From Tannerella sp. (GTDB lineage: Bacteria; Bacteroidota; Bacteroidia; Bacteroidales; Tannerellaceae), in the NCBI GenBank assembly GCA_031268395.1, contig JAIRXI010000362.1:1-5671 (forward strand): a DNA stretch of 5,671 nucleotides, given 5' to 3'. The position numbers were made by a program, and so were the translations under genes. The notes beneath the pieces were generated by a model. That model was not told the DNA's origin and did no database searches. It saw nothing but the letters and a program-made list of their open reading frames with translations. Numbering within the stretch: position 1 is the stretch's first letter; every line of letters starts with the position of its first letter. Positions 1-5,671 of the stretch are shown in pieces.

Positions 1-109
1 ACACTCATAAACGAAATGCACCAATCTGTCTATATTTGTCTATCCCAGATTTTCTGTAGACAGTTATATTTTATAAACCACTTATTTTCTGCGATTTAAT
101 GTTTTTTTG
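1..109. other. AT-rich noncoding stretch downstream of the tRNA 3' end
   Basis: No open reading frame of useful length and no recognisable gene is seen here. The composition is much more AT-rich than the genes to the right. It holds the hairpin and TGTCTA repeats described separately, and a T-run at 102-108 just outside the tRNA 3' end. That run reads as A on the tRNA strand, so it is not a tRNA terminator. Any gene to the left lies outside the window. Confidence 0.6.
26..76 (+). terminator. Bulged hairpin with T-rich tail, possible terminator of a gene to the left
   Basis: TGTCTA (37-42) pairs with TAGACA (57-62), and inside it CAGA (46-49) pairs with TCTG (53-56) around a TTT loop. A 3-nt bulge (TCC, 43-45) interrupts the left arm, giving ten base pairs. 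The plus-strand sequence that follows (63-74) is T-rich but broken by A residues, so this would suit a weak intrinsic terminator for a rightward gene lying before the window. An additional TGTCTA at 27-32 can pair with the same right arm (CTGTCTA 26-32 with TAGACAG 57-63), so an alternative fold exists. A second AT hairpin, TTATA/TATAA, follows at 64-76. The minus-strand side lacks a T-tract, so it is a poorer terminator for the tRNA. The function is inferred; it could instead be a protein-binding site. Confidence 0.3.
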
Positions 110-183
110 TCGGGATGACAGGATTTGAACCTGCGACCACACGCCCCCCAGACGCGTACTCTACCGGGCTGAGCTACATCCCG
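110..183 (-). tRNA. tRNA-Pro (anticodon GGG)
   Basis: Read on the minus strand, this folds into a complete cloverleaf. The acceptor stem CGGGATG pairs with CATCCCG in seven perfect pairs. The D-arm has GCTC opposite GAGT, with GG in the loop. The anticodon stem is CGCGT/GCGTG, and the 7-nt loop CTGGGGG places anticodon GGG at 149-147. The variable region is 5 nt, and the T-arm is GCAGG/CCTGT with loop TTCAAAT. The discriminator base is A (position 110) and the anticodon is followed by G, both usual for tRNA-Pro. CCA is not encoded; ACAAAA follows instead, so CCA must be added by nucleotidyltransferase. It reads CCC and, by wobble, CCU codons. It lies 68 bp downstream of aroB on the same strand and has its own promoter, but no clear terminator separates it from aroB. 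Confidence 0.98.
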
Positions 184-201
184 CTTTTATTTTCAGCGGG
201 G

Positions 202-232
202 CAAAGGTATGAAATTAATCGCTAATGCACAA
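202..232 (-). promoter_or_regulatory. Bacteroidota-type promoter for tRNA-Pro
   Basis: On the minus strand TACCTTTG (209-202) is an exact match to the -7 consensus TAnnTTTG of the Bacteroidota primary sigma factor. TTG (232-230) lies 20 nt upstream as the -33 element. Transcription would start near 195-198, giving a leader of roughly 12-15 nt before the mature tRNA 5' end at 183, which RNase P would remove. The fit of sequence, spacing and distance to the tRNA makes this a good call, although no start site has been measured. Confidence 0.75.
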
Positions 233-251
233 TGCCGTGCCGGTTTTTTTG

Positions 252-1313
252 TCACAGGCTGGCATCCCGGTAGAAATCAAACGACTCAAAGACGGTCTCT
301 TTCCCGGCAGTGCAGTTGATGCGCACCTCGCCGATGCCGGCCAGCAGGGCGAAGAGGATTTGTCCGTTTTCATTTTTCTTGTCATGCTGCATCCGTTCAT
401 AAAGTGTTTCGTAATCATCGCAGCCGAAGACGAACGGAGCATAGTATTCTCTGATAAACCGGATGGTCTGGCGCATCGCATCCGCAGGAAAACCGCACCG
501 CTTGTGCGAAAGATACAGTTCGCAGACCAGGCCGGCAGCCACGGCGTGACCGTGCGCAACGGGATGCGGCCGCTCGAACGACAGACTTTCAAATGCATGG
601 CCGATGGTATGTCCCAGGTTAAGCGCCTTGCGGAGGCCACGTTCCTTCGGGTCTTCCGCGACGATACGCGCTTTCACGGCCACCGACGCAGCCACCAGCC
701 GGCCGAGCGCATCCGTGTCGAGCCGCCCGGCGCATGGGTCAAAGGTAATGACGTCGCACCAGTGCCCAACCGAACTGAGCAACCCGTGCTTAAGCATTTC
801 GGCATAGCCGGAGAGGATGTTCTCGCGATCGAGCGTATGCAGAAACGCACAATCTATCAGGACCGCTTCGGGCAGGTGGAACGCGCCGATTTCGTTTTTC
901 AGGCCGCAGAAGTTGATGCCGGTCTTGCCGCCCGTAGCTGCGTCGACAGCCGCCATCAGGGTAGTCGGGAGGTTGAGCGTGCGGATGCCGCGCTTGAAAG
1001 TGGCCCCGGCAAAACCGCCCAGGTCACTCACCATCCCTCCGCCCAGATTAATCAGCAGCGAATTGCGCGATGCCCCCTCGCGTACAAGCGCCTCCCATAT
1101 CCGGAGCACCTGCGACAGATCCTTGTGCATGTCGCCGGCTTCGATGGTAATCGAATAAGCGTCCCGCAGTGCGGGGAGTTCGCGGATGCGAGGATAGCAC
1201 TTCTCCCGCGTATGAACGTCTGTAAGGACAAATACCCGGTCATGCCCCGATCCCTCCAGGAACGCCTGCAACTCGGCCGCCAAGTCGCGGACAATGATTA
1301 TATGCTGCTCCAT
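252..1313 (-). CDS. aroB: 3-dehydroquinate synthase (AroB)
   Basis: This cytosolic NAD+- and metal-dependent enzyme converts DAHP to 3-dehydroquinate and phosphate, the second step of the shikimate pathway to chorismate. With the start used here the protein has 353 residues, a normal length. Visible family signatures are the NAD-binding loop GGGMVSD (91-97), PTTLMAAVDAATGGKTGIN (about 116-134; substrate and phosphate contacts including K130), and the three expected metal ligands: Glu172 in GYAEMLKHG, His235 in LGHTIGHAFE and His254 in VAHGHAVA. Nothing is missing, so it should be active. Start choice: minus-strand AAAGGAG (1327-1321) lies 7 nt before ATG 1313 and 4 nt before an adjacent in-frame ATG at 1316. 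A third in-frame ATG at 1337, only 4 bp after the alaS stop, would put that motif inside the gene and is less likely. It follows alaS by about 28 bp and is probably its operon partner. Confidence 0.97.
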   Translation of the reverse strand: MEQHIIIVRDLAAELQAFLEGSGHDRVFVLTDVHTREKCYPRIRELPALRDAYSITIEAGDMHKDLSQVLRIWEALVREGASRNSLLINLGGGMVSDLGGFAGATFKRGIRTLNLPTTLMAAVDAATGGKTGINFCGLKNEIGAFHLPEAVLIDCAFLHTLDRENILSGYAEMLKHGLLSSVGHWCDVITFDPCAGRLDTDALGRLVAASVAVKARIVAEDPKERGLRKALNLGHTIGHAFESLSFERPHPVAHGHAVAAGLVCELYLSHKRCGFPADAMRQTIRFIREYYAPFVFGCDDYETLYERMQHDKKNENGQILFALLAGIGEVRINCTAGKETVFESFDFYRDASL

Positions 1314-1316
1314 CAT

Positions 1317-1330
1317 CGAACTCCTTTCCC
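1317..1330 (-). promoter_or_regulatory. Strong Shine-Dalgarno site deciding the aroB start
   Basis: The minus strand reads GGGAAAGGAG then TTCG before tandem ATGs at 1316 and 1313. AAAGGAG is a good complement to the 16S rRNA 3' end. None of the other three coding genes in the window has a comparable site. It supports a start at 1313 (spacing 7) or 1316 (spacing 4) over the upstream ATG at 1337, and suggests that aroB initiates independently on an alaS-aroB transcript. Confidence 0.6.
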
Positions 1331-1341
1331 GGATCACGGTT

Positions 1342-3963
1342 CTATTTCAATCCGGCCATGTCCAGCACGGTTTCCACGGCCGCCGTCAGGCCGTCCGGGT
1401 ACTTGCCTCCGGCCGTGGCGAAATGCGGCTGACCGCCGCCGCCGCCCCGGATATGTCTGGCCGCCGCCTTCACCAGTTCGGCCGCATTCAGTCCGCTCGC
1501 CACCAGCTCCTCGCTGAGCATAACCATCAGCAGGCATTTCCCGCGGTCTTCGACGCCGGCCACAAAACAGATTTTCCCCGAAACCTCGCCCTTCACCTGA
1601 AAAGCCAGGTCTCTGATCATCTCCGTATTCCCCTCACCGCGATAACGGATCACTTTTACGCCGTTACGATTCTCGGCCTTTGCCAGCAGTTTTGCCTTCA
1701 GCTGTGCCGTTTTTTCCTTCATGTAGACGGTCAGCTGCTTTTTCAGTTCGGCATTTTCCTCGACCGCCTTGCGGATGGTCTGCGCCAGGTTCGGCACGTA
1801 GTTCATCAGCTCATGCAATTCGCGGATCGTATCCTGCAGGCTGTACAGGTAATCTTCGGCGCCTCCGGCCGTGACGGCTTCGATACGCCGTATGCCGGCG
1901 GCGGTCGAACTTTCGCTCAGGATGCTGAACAGACCGATCTGTCCGGTGCTGGGGATATGCGTGCCGCCGCACAGTTCTATGGAAGATCCGAACCTGACCA
2001 CCCGCACCTCGTCGCCGTATTTTTCGCCAAACAGCGCCATGGCGCCCATCTCACGCGCGCGGGCAATCGGGAGGCTGCGGTATTCGTCGATCGGCAGGTC
2101 GGCGCGGATACGTTCGTTGACCAGGCGTTCGACCTGCCTCAGTTCGTCGTTCGTCATTTTCCGGAAGTGGGAAAAGTCAAAGCGCAGGATGTCGGGCGAG
2201 ACGTATGATCCTTTCTGTTCGACGTGCGCGCCCAGCACCTCGCGCAGGGCCTCGTGCAGCAGGTGGGTGCCCGTGTGATTGCACTCGCTGCGGATGCGCC
2301 TGCCGACGTCGACCTGCGCGGTGAACGGCGCCGTCACATCGGCGGGCAGCGATTCGGTCAGGTGTACCGGCAGGTTGTTTTCGCGTCGGGTGTCGACAAT
2401 TCCGACGGCGCCGCTCTCCGACACCAGCCGGCCGCAGTCGCCCACCTGTCCGCCCATCTCGGCATAGAACGGCGTCCTGTCCAGCACGAGCTGGTAAAAG
2501 TCACGGTTCTTCTGCCTGATCTGGCGGTATCGCAGAATCTCGGCGTCGCACTCGAAGACGTCGTAACCGACAAACTGCGTTTCGCCATGCTTCAGCACCA
2601 CCCAGTCGCCCGCCTCCACGGCCGCTGCATTCCGGGCGCGTTCCTTCTGCTTCCGCATTTCCTCCCGGAACCCGTCCAGGTCGACCTCCATGCCGTTCTC
2701 GCGCAGGATAAGCTCCGTCAGGTCCAGCGGAAAACCGTAGGTATCATACAGCGTGAATGCGTCCACGCCGCTCAGGATGCGCTTCCCCGCGGCACGCGCT
2801 TCTTCCGTTTCCCGTTCCAGCAGGCGGATGCCCGTTTCGAGCGTGTGCAGGAACGAGTCTTCCTCCTCCTTCATCACCCGGCCGGTCAGCGTCTGCTGCG
2901 CAACCAGTTCGGGATAGGCGTCGCCCATGGTACCGATCAGTGTCGGCAGGAGTTTGTACATAAACGCCTCCCGGCGGTCGAGGAACGTATAGCCGTAGCG
3001 CACGGCGCGGCGGAGGATGCGCCGGATCACGTAGCCGGCCCCGGCATTGGAAGGCAGCTGCCCGTCGGCAATCGAGAAGGCGATGGTGCGGATGTGATCG
3101 GCGATGACGCGCATGGCCACATCCTTCCGCTCGTCCGCGCCGCAGGAGACGCCGGTCATCTGCGCGATGGCCTGAATGAGGGGCTGGAAGACGTCGGTGT
3201 CGTAGTTCGACGTTTTCCCCTGCAACGCCATGCACAGGCGCTCGAAACCCATTCCGGTATCGATCACGTGTGCGGGCAGCGGTTCGAGCGATCTGTCGGC
3301 CCGGCGGTTATACTGCATAAAGACAAGGTTCCATATTTCAATCACCTGCGGATGCCCCCCGTTGACCAGCGAAGCGCCCGGCACGGCAGCCCGCTCGGAT
3401 TCGGGGCGGAGGTCGATGTGGATTTCGGAACAGGGTCCGCACGGCCCCGTATCGCCCATTTCCCAGAAGTTGTCGTGGCGGTTGCCGTTCAGGATGTGGC
3501 CGGGCGGCAGATACTGCGCCCAGTAGCCGGCGGCCTCTTCGTCGCGGGCGAGGTCTTCGGCCGGGCTGCCTTCAAAAACCGTGGCATAGAGCCGGCCGGG
3601 ATCGAGGTGCAGCGTATCGGCCAGGTATTCCCATGCCCACTGAATGGCTTCCCTCTTGAAATAGTCGCCGAACGACCAGTTGCCCAGCATCTCGAACATG
3701 GTGTGATGATACGTGTCATGCCCCACCTCCTCCAGGTCGTTGTGCTTGCCGCTCACGCGCAGGCATTTTTGTGAATCCGCCACGCGCGGACTGGCGGCGG
3801 GAACATTTCCCAGGATAATATCCTTAAACTGATTCATGCCCGCGTTGGTGAACATGAGCGTAGGATCGCCCTTCACCACCATCGGAGCCGAGGGCACAAT
3901 GCGGTGCCCCTTCGAAGCGAAAAACGACTTGAACGATTCGCGAATTTCTTTTGCCGATAACAT
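1342..3963 (-). CDS. alaS: Alanyl-tRNA synthetase (AlaS)
   Basis: This class II synthetase charges tRNA-Ala with alanine in the cytosol and hydrolyses Ser- or Gly-tRNA-Ala by editing. The protein has 873 residues, the usual full length. In order there are: the aminoacylation core, with [10 protein letters not shown] (39-48), [11 protein letters not shown] (about 93-103), GPCGPCSE (173-180) and the arginine-rich [15 protein letters not shown] (310-324); the editing domain, with metal ligands His563 and His567 (HTGTH) and Cys665 and His669 (CGGTH); a charged helical, probably coiled-coil linker (about 714-766); and the C-terminal C-Ala domain with the glycine-rich [14 protein letters not shown] (840-853). 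All expected catalytic and editing residues are present. An in-frame ATG at 4011 would add 16 residues but lies inside the -7 box, upstream of the predicted transcript start, so ATG 3963 is chosen. No Shine-Dalgarno sequence is seen; the leader is AT-rich. It is divergent from the M23 peptidase gene and is followed by aroB. Confidence 0.99.
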   Translation of the reverse strand: MLSAKEIRESFKSFFASKGHRIVPSAPMVVKGDPTLMFTNAGMNQFKDIILGNVPAASPRVADSQKCLRVSGKHNDLEEVGHDTYHHTMFEMLGNWSFGDYFKREAIQWAWEYLADTLHLDPGRLYATVFEGSPAEDLARDEEAAGYWAQYLPPGHILNGNRHDNFWEMGDTGPCGPCSEIHIDLRPESERAAVPGASLVNGGHPQVIEIWNLVFMQYNRRADRSLEPLPAHVIDTGMGFERLCMALQGKTSNYDTDVFQPLIQAIAQMTGVSCGADERKDVAMRVIADHIRTIAFSIADGQLPSNAGAGYVIRRILRRAVRYGYTFLDRREAFMYKLLPTLIGTMGDAYPELVAQQTLTGRVMKEEEDSFLHTLETGIRLLERETEEARAAGKRILSGVDAFTLYDTYGFPLDLTELILRENGMEVDLDGFREEMRKQKERARNAAAVEAGDWVVLKHGETQFVGYDVFECDAEILRYRQIRQKNRDFYQLVLDRTPFYAEMGGQVGDCGRLVSESGAVGIVDTRRENNLPVHLTESLPADVTAPFTAQVDVGRRIRSECNHTGTHLLHEALREVLGAHVEQKGSYVSPDILRFDFSHFRKMTNDELRQVERLVNERIRADLPIDEYRSLPIARAREMGAMALFGEKYGDEVRVVRFGSSIELCGGTHIPSTGQIGLFSILSESSTAAGIRRIEAVTAGGAEDYLYSLQDTIRELHELMNYVPNLAQTIRKAVEENAELKKQLTVYMKEKTAQLKAKLLAKAENRNGVKVIRYRGEGNTEMIRDLAFQVKGEVSGKICFVAGVEDRGKCLLMVMLSEELVASGLNAAELVKAAARHIRGGGGGQPHFATAGGKYPDGLTAAVETVLDMAGLK

Positions 3964-4004
3964 AATATATAATGTATGACTGCTGGTTAAAAAGTAAAAA
4001 ACAC

Positions 4005-4035
4005 TTTGCAAAAGTACGGCAAATAATTATATTTG
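4005..4035 (+). promoter_or_regulatory. Promoter of the M23 peptidase-merR operon, Bacteroidota type
   Basis: TTTG (4005-4008) and TATATTTG (4028-4035) match the -33 TTTG and -7 TAnnTTTG consensus elements exactly, with a 19-nt spacer. The predicted start is near 4040-4043, leaving a leader of only about 20 nt before ATG 4063. The same DNA carries the alaS promoter on the other strand. RNA polymerase bound to one should therefore exclude the other; this is inferred from geometry only. Confidence 0.72.
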
Positions 4036-4039
4036 CAAT
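4009..4039 (-). promoter_or_regulatory. Promoter of alaS(-aroB), Bacteroidota type
   Basis: On the minus strand TACTTTTG (4016-4009) matches the -7 consensus TAnnTTTG exactly. ATTG (4039-4036) provides the -33 TTG with a spacer of 19 nt. The predicted start is near 4001-4004, giving an untranslated leader of about 40 nt before ATG 3963. The site overlaps completely with the opposing promoter for the M23 gene. Confidence 0.7.
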
Positions 4040-4062
4040 TCACTTTTGATGGAATTACGTAA

Positions 4063-5046
4063 ATGAAACTGTTCAGAACGCGAAAAGTATATTATTTCTA
4101 CAACCCGAATACGCTGACATACGAGCGTATTTACCCTTCGGCAAAAGACCGTTTTCTTGCCGTCATGAAGCATTTGAGCTCCGGCATGTTGATCGGCACG
4201 GCGGTGTTTTTTGTTTCCATGTACACCTTCCGTTCGCCGGTAGAGGTGCTGCTCGAAAAGGAAAACAGCCTGCTGCAGACGCAGTACGACATCCTGTCGC
4301 GCCGGCTCGACGAGGCGCTGAACGTGCTGGACAACATCCAGCAGCGCGACGAGAACCTCTACCGCGTCATCTTCCAGGCCCGCAACATTCCCGAATCCGT
4401 GCGGAAGTCGGGCTTTGGCGGCACCAACCGCTACGCCTACCTCATGAATCTTTCCAACTCGGAACTGGTCATGGAAACGACCAAAAAGATGGACATCCTC
4501 TCCAAGCAGCTCTACATCCAGTCCAATTCGCTGGAAGAACTGTTCTCCATGGGCAAGGACCTGGAAAAGCGCAGTCAGTGCGTCCCCGCCATCCAGCCCG
4601 TCGCCAACAGGCACCTGAAGCACATCGCTTCCGGCTACGGCATGCGCGTCGACCCGATCTACCGCACCCTGCGCTTCCATTCGGGGATGGACTTTTCCGC
4701 GCCCGTCGGGACCGATATTTACGCCACGGGCGACGGAACGGTCGCCTATGCAGGCTGGAAACAGGAATACGGAAACTGCGTCATCATCGACCACGGTTTC
4801 GATTACAAAACGCTCTATGCCCACCAGTCGAAAATCCTGGTGCGGGCGGGACAGAAGGTGGCGCGCGGCGAAGTGATCGGCAAGGTAGGCAACACGGGCA
4901 AGTCGACGGGACCGCACCTGCATTATGAAGTCCTGCTGCGCAACCGTCCGGACAATCCGGCCAAATACTACTACCGGGACCTCGGCCCCGAAGAATATGA
5001 CTACATGATTGAACTGGCCGAAAACCACGGTCAGGTCATGGATTAA
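4063..5046 (+). CDS. Membrane-anchored M23 (LytM-type) peptidoglycan endopeptidase
   Basis: Probable zinc metallopeptidase that cleaves peptide cross-links of peptidoglycan in the periplasm, so a role in cell-wall growth or division is likely. Its 327 residues start with a basic, tyrosine-rich cytosolic segment (1-36, including KVYYFYNPNTLTYERI). A single membrane helix (about 38-56, no signal-peptidase site seen) follows, which puts the rest outside the inner membrane. Next come a predicted coiled coil (about 58-97), a helical linker, and a complete M23 domain (about 184-300). The zinc ligands His206 and Asp210 (HSGMD) and His287 (second His of HLH) are present, as are the catalytic histidines His254 (LYAHQ) and His285. 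The enzyme therefore looks active rather than a degenerate LytM activator. The ATG follows an AT-rich leader without a Shine-Dalgarno site. merR begins 11 bp after its stop, so the two form an operon. The exact bond cleaved and any partner cannot be read from sequence. Confidence 0.95.
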   Translation: MKLFRTRKVYYFYNPNTLTYERIYPSAKDRFLAVMKHLSSGMLIGTAVFFVSMYTFRSPVEVLLEKENSLLQTQYDILSRRLDEALNVLDNIQQRDENLYRVIFQARNIPESVRKSGFGGTNRYAYLMNLSNSELVMETTKKMDILSKQLYIQSNSLEELFSMGKDLEKRSQCVPAIQPVANRHLKHIASGYGMRVDPIYRTLRFHSGMDFSAPVGTDIYATGDGTVAYAGWKQEYGNCVIIDHGFDYKTLYAHQSKILVRAGQKVARGEVIGKVGNTGKSTGPHLHYEVLLRNRPDNPAKYYYRDLGPEEYDYMIELAENHGQVMD

Positions 5047-5057
5047 CCGCCGGACGC

Positions 5058-5438
5058 ATGAAAAAGCAGCCCCCGAAACAGTATTATTCGATCCGGGAAG
5101 CGGAAGCGCGATGCCACGTCAACGGATCGACCCTGCGTTACTGGGAAAAGGAATTTGACGAAATCGCCCCCCGCAGAAACAGCAAGGGAACACGCTTTTA
5201 CTCGGAAGACGACCTCCGGATCATCGAGCTGATCTATCACTTGCTGAAGGTGGAGGGAATGACGCTGGACGGCGCCCGAAAAGCGCTGGCAAACAAGAAA
5301 ACCATTACCGGTCAGGCCGACGTGCTGAACCGGCTGAAACAGGTTCGGGCCGAACTCGAATCGCTCGTCGAAATGCTCGACAGCTACGAATCGCCCGTCC
5401 GTCCGCCGCACGCAGATGACGCCGATTTGAAAGATTGA
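5058..5438 (+). CDS. Small MerR-family transcriptional regulator
   Basis: DNA-binding protein of 126 residues. The N-terminal winged helix-turn-helix is clear: helices at about 11-30 (SIREAEARCHVNGSTLRYWE, with the family's LRYWE signature), the wing at 38-48 ending in GTRFYSEDDL, and a second helix pair to about 79. Residues 86-109 (VLNRLKQVRAELESLVEMLD region) form the usual antiparallel dimerisation coiled coil. The tail (112-126) is short, acidic and proline-containing. There is no separate effector-binding domain. The only cysteine is Cys19, inside the DNA-binding domain, so metal sensing of the MerR, CueR or ZntR kind is unlikely. It is probably co-transcribed with the M23 peptidase 11 bp upstream. 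Its target is unknown. MerR proteins often act on elongated spacers, but the nearby promoters have a normal 19-nt spacer, so autoregulation is not evident. Confidence 0.94.
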   Translation: MKKQPPKQYYSIREAEARCHVNGSTLRYWEKEFDEIAPRRNSKGTRFYSEDDLRIIELIYHLLKVEGMTLDGARKALANKKTITGQADVLNRLKQVRAELESLVEMLDSYESPVRPPHADDADLKD

Positions 5439-5506
5439 CGCAGACAGGAGAACGTAAGTGATGCGAAATAAATAACCTGTACGAGTCTCACGCACCGCAA
5501 GGAAAC

Positions 5507-5533
5507 GGAGAGGCTCCTCTCTCTCTTATTTTT
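5507..5533 (+). terminator. Probable intrinsic terminator of the M23-merR operon
   Basis: GGAGAG (5507-5512) pairs with CTCTCT (5517-5522) around a GCTC loop, with one G-T pair at the base. The T-rich tract TTATTTTT follows at 5526-5533. It lies about 70 bp after the merR stop with nothing in between. The short CTC spacer between stem and T-tract and the A in the tract make it an imperfect terminator. The T-tract also runs directly into the tandem repeat that starts at 5535. Confidence 0.45.
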
Positions 5534-5534
5534 A

Positions 5535-5568
5535 ACACGGAGACACGGAGAACACGGAGAACACAAGG
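5535..5568. repeat. Tandem ACACGGAG repeat
   Basis: The unit ACACGGAG occurs at 5535-5542, 5543-5550 and 5552-5559, with a single A before the third. A degenerate fourth copy, ACACAAGG, lies at 5561-5568, again after an extra A. The period is thus 8-9 bp. From memory, intergenic tracts of this kind (CACGGAGACACGGAG and variants) recur in many unrelated bacterial genomes and give rise to spurious cysteine- and serine-rich hypothetical proteins. The function is unknown. Confidence 0.75.
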
Positions 5569-5602
5569 GTGCATTTCAACCTGCCGTTTTTCATACCTGT
5601 AC

Positions 5603-5671
5603 CCGTCATTGCAGGATCGCGCGCCGTGCACCGTCATTGCGACTGCGAGGAACGAAGCAGGAAGCAATCGC
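5603..5671. repeat. Palindromic GTCATTGCGA-type intergenic repeat with partial copy
   Basis: CCGTCATTGC occurs at 5603-5612 and again at 5631-5640, 28 bp apart. The second copy continues into an imperfect hairpin: ATTGC (5636-5640) pairs with GCAAT (5664-5668), and CTGC (5643-5646) with GCAG (5657-5660), around a GAGGAACGAA loop with a small internal loop between the stems. From memory, this matches a dispersed intergenic repeat family (ATTGCGA...GAAGCAATC) present in several bacterial phyla. The first copy looks truncated or decayed. The element reaches the window edge, so its true right end is not seen. Confidence 0.7.

Larger units (their letters stand above)
5439..5671. other. Noncoding tail with terminator and repeat cluster
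   Basis: No gene is visible in this stretch after merR. An AGGAGA motif (5447-5452) precedes ATG 5461, but the frame closes after four codons. A minus-strand frame at 5384-5566 reads through the ACACGGAG repeat and part of merR and is not credible. The stretch contains the terminator at 5507-5533, the tandem repeat at 5535-5568 and the palindromic repeat from 5603. Confidence 0.6.

Noticed and set aside
31..38. TATATTTG on the plus strand as a -7 promoter box
   Set aside because: It matches TAnnTTTG, but there is no TTTG or TTG 19-21 bp upstream and the transcript would run antisense through the tRNA.
180..200. CCCGC/GCGGG inverted repeat spanning the tRNA 5' end, which could mask the acceptor strand in the precursor
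   Set aside because: The predicted transcription start near 195-198 would leave most of the upstream arm out of the RNA, so the pairing probably never forms.
228..250. GCAC/GTGC hairpin followed by seven T residues on the plus strand, after the aroB 3' end
   Set aside because: The stem has only four pairs and the T-run faces the wrong way for aroB. No plus-strand gene precedes it, so it is not a credible terminator.
2224..3774. Long plus-strand open frame of 516 codons opposite alaS (also 1294-2208 with 304 codons and 225-1517 with 430 codons)
   Set aside because: They lie wholly or mostly antisense to alaS and aroB, which have complete family motifs. Their translations show no recognisable domain and have promiscuous His/Arg/Gln-rich composition. 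GC-rich codon use with few TTA, CTA and TCA codons in the sense genes explains the lack of antisense stops.
4009..4011. ATG at 4011 as the alaS start, adding 16 residues
   Set aside because: It lies within the predicted -7 box and upstream of the predicted transcript start. The added residues are hydrophobic and unlike the AlaS N-terminus, which begins well at 3963.
4027..5028. Minus-strand open frame of 333 codons opposite the M23 gene
   Set aside because: It is antisense to a gene with an intact catalytic domain, has no recognisable motif, and begins inside the M23 coding sequence without a promoter. It is a shadow frame.
5461..5475. Four-codon frame after an AGGAGA motif downstream of merR
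   Set aside because: It is too short to call a gene and has no attenuator-like structure or regulatory codons around it.
5384..5566. Minus-strand open frame of 60 codons starting MCSPCSPCLRV
   Set aside because: Its N-terminus is a translation of the ACACGGAG tandem repeat and the rest crosses the terminator and the merR 3' end. This is a familiar kind of spurious hypothetical protein.

Overview
This window looks like ordinary chromosomal sequence from a member of the Bacteroidota, most likely Bacteroidales. The evidence is three promoters of the type typical of that phylum (-33 TTG or TTTG, 19-20 bp spacer, -7 TAnnTTTG), AT-rich start regions mostly without Shine-Dalgarno sequences, and a tRNA gene that does not encode its CCA end. 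The genes are clearly GC-rich, while the spacers at the left end and at about 3964-4062 are AT-rich. I do not assign a genus.

Layout. Positions 1-109 are AT-rich and hold no gene that I can see, but they contain a bulged hairpin and three copies of TGTCTA. A complete tRNA-Pro(GGG) gene lies on the minus strand at 110-183 with its own promoter at 202-232. To its right, also on the minus strand, are aroB (3-dehydroquinate synthase, 252-1313) and alaS (alanyl-tRNA synthetase, 1342-3963). These two are 25-28 bp apart and probably co-transcribed, alaS first. A 99-bp spacer separates alaS from a divergent plus-strand pair: a membrane-anchored M23 (LytM) peptidoglycan endopeptidase at 4063-5046 and, 11 bp later, a small MerR-type regulator at 5058-5438. 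The last 233 bp are noncoding. They hold a probable terminator, a tandem ACACGGAG repeat, and a palindromic GTCATTGCGA-type repeat that runs to the window edge.

How the parts fit. alaS charges tRNA-Ala, aroB performs the second step of chorismate (aromatic amino acid) synthesis, and tRNA-Pro reads proline codons, so the leftward unit serves translation and amino acid supply. The rightward unit concerns the cell wall and a regulator of unknown target. The most striking structure is the spacer between the two units. Both divergent promoters occupy the same 35 bp, and each -33 box abuts the -7 box of the opposite promoter through near-palindromic TTTGCAAA elements.

I see no defence system, mobile-element gene, CRISPR array or other obviously new multi-gene system. 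The notable items are the interlocked promoters, the terminal repeat cluster, and the small structured region beside the tRNA 3' end.
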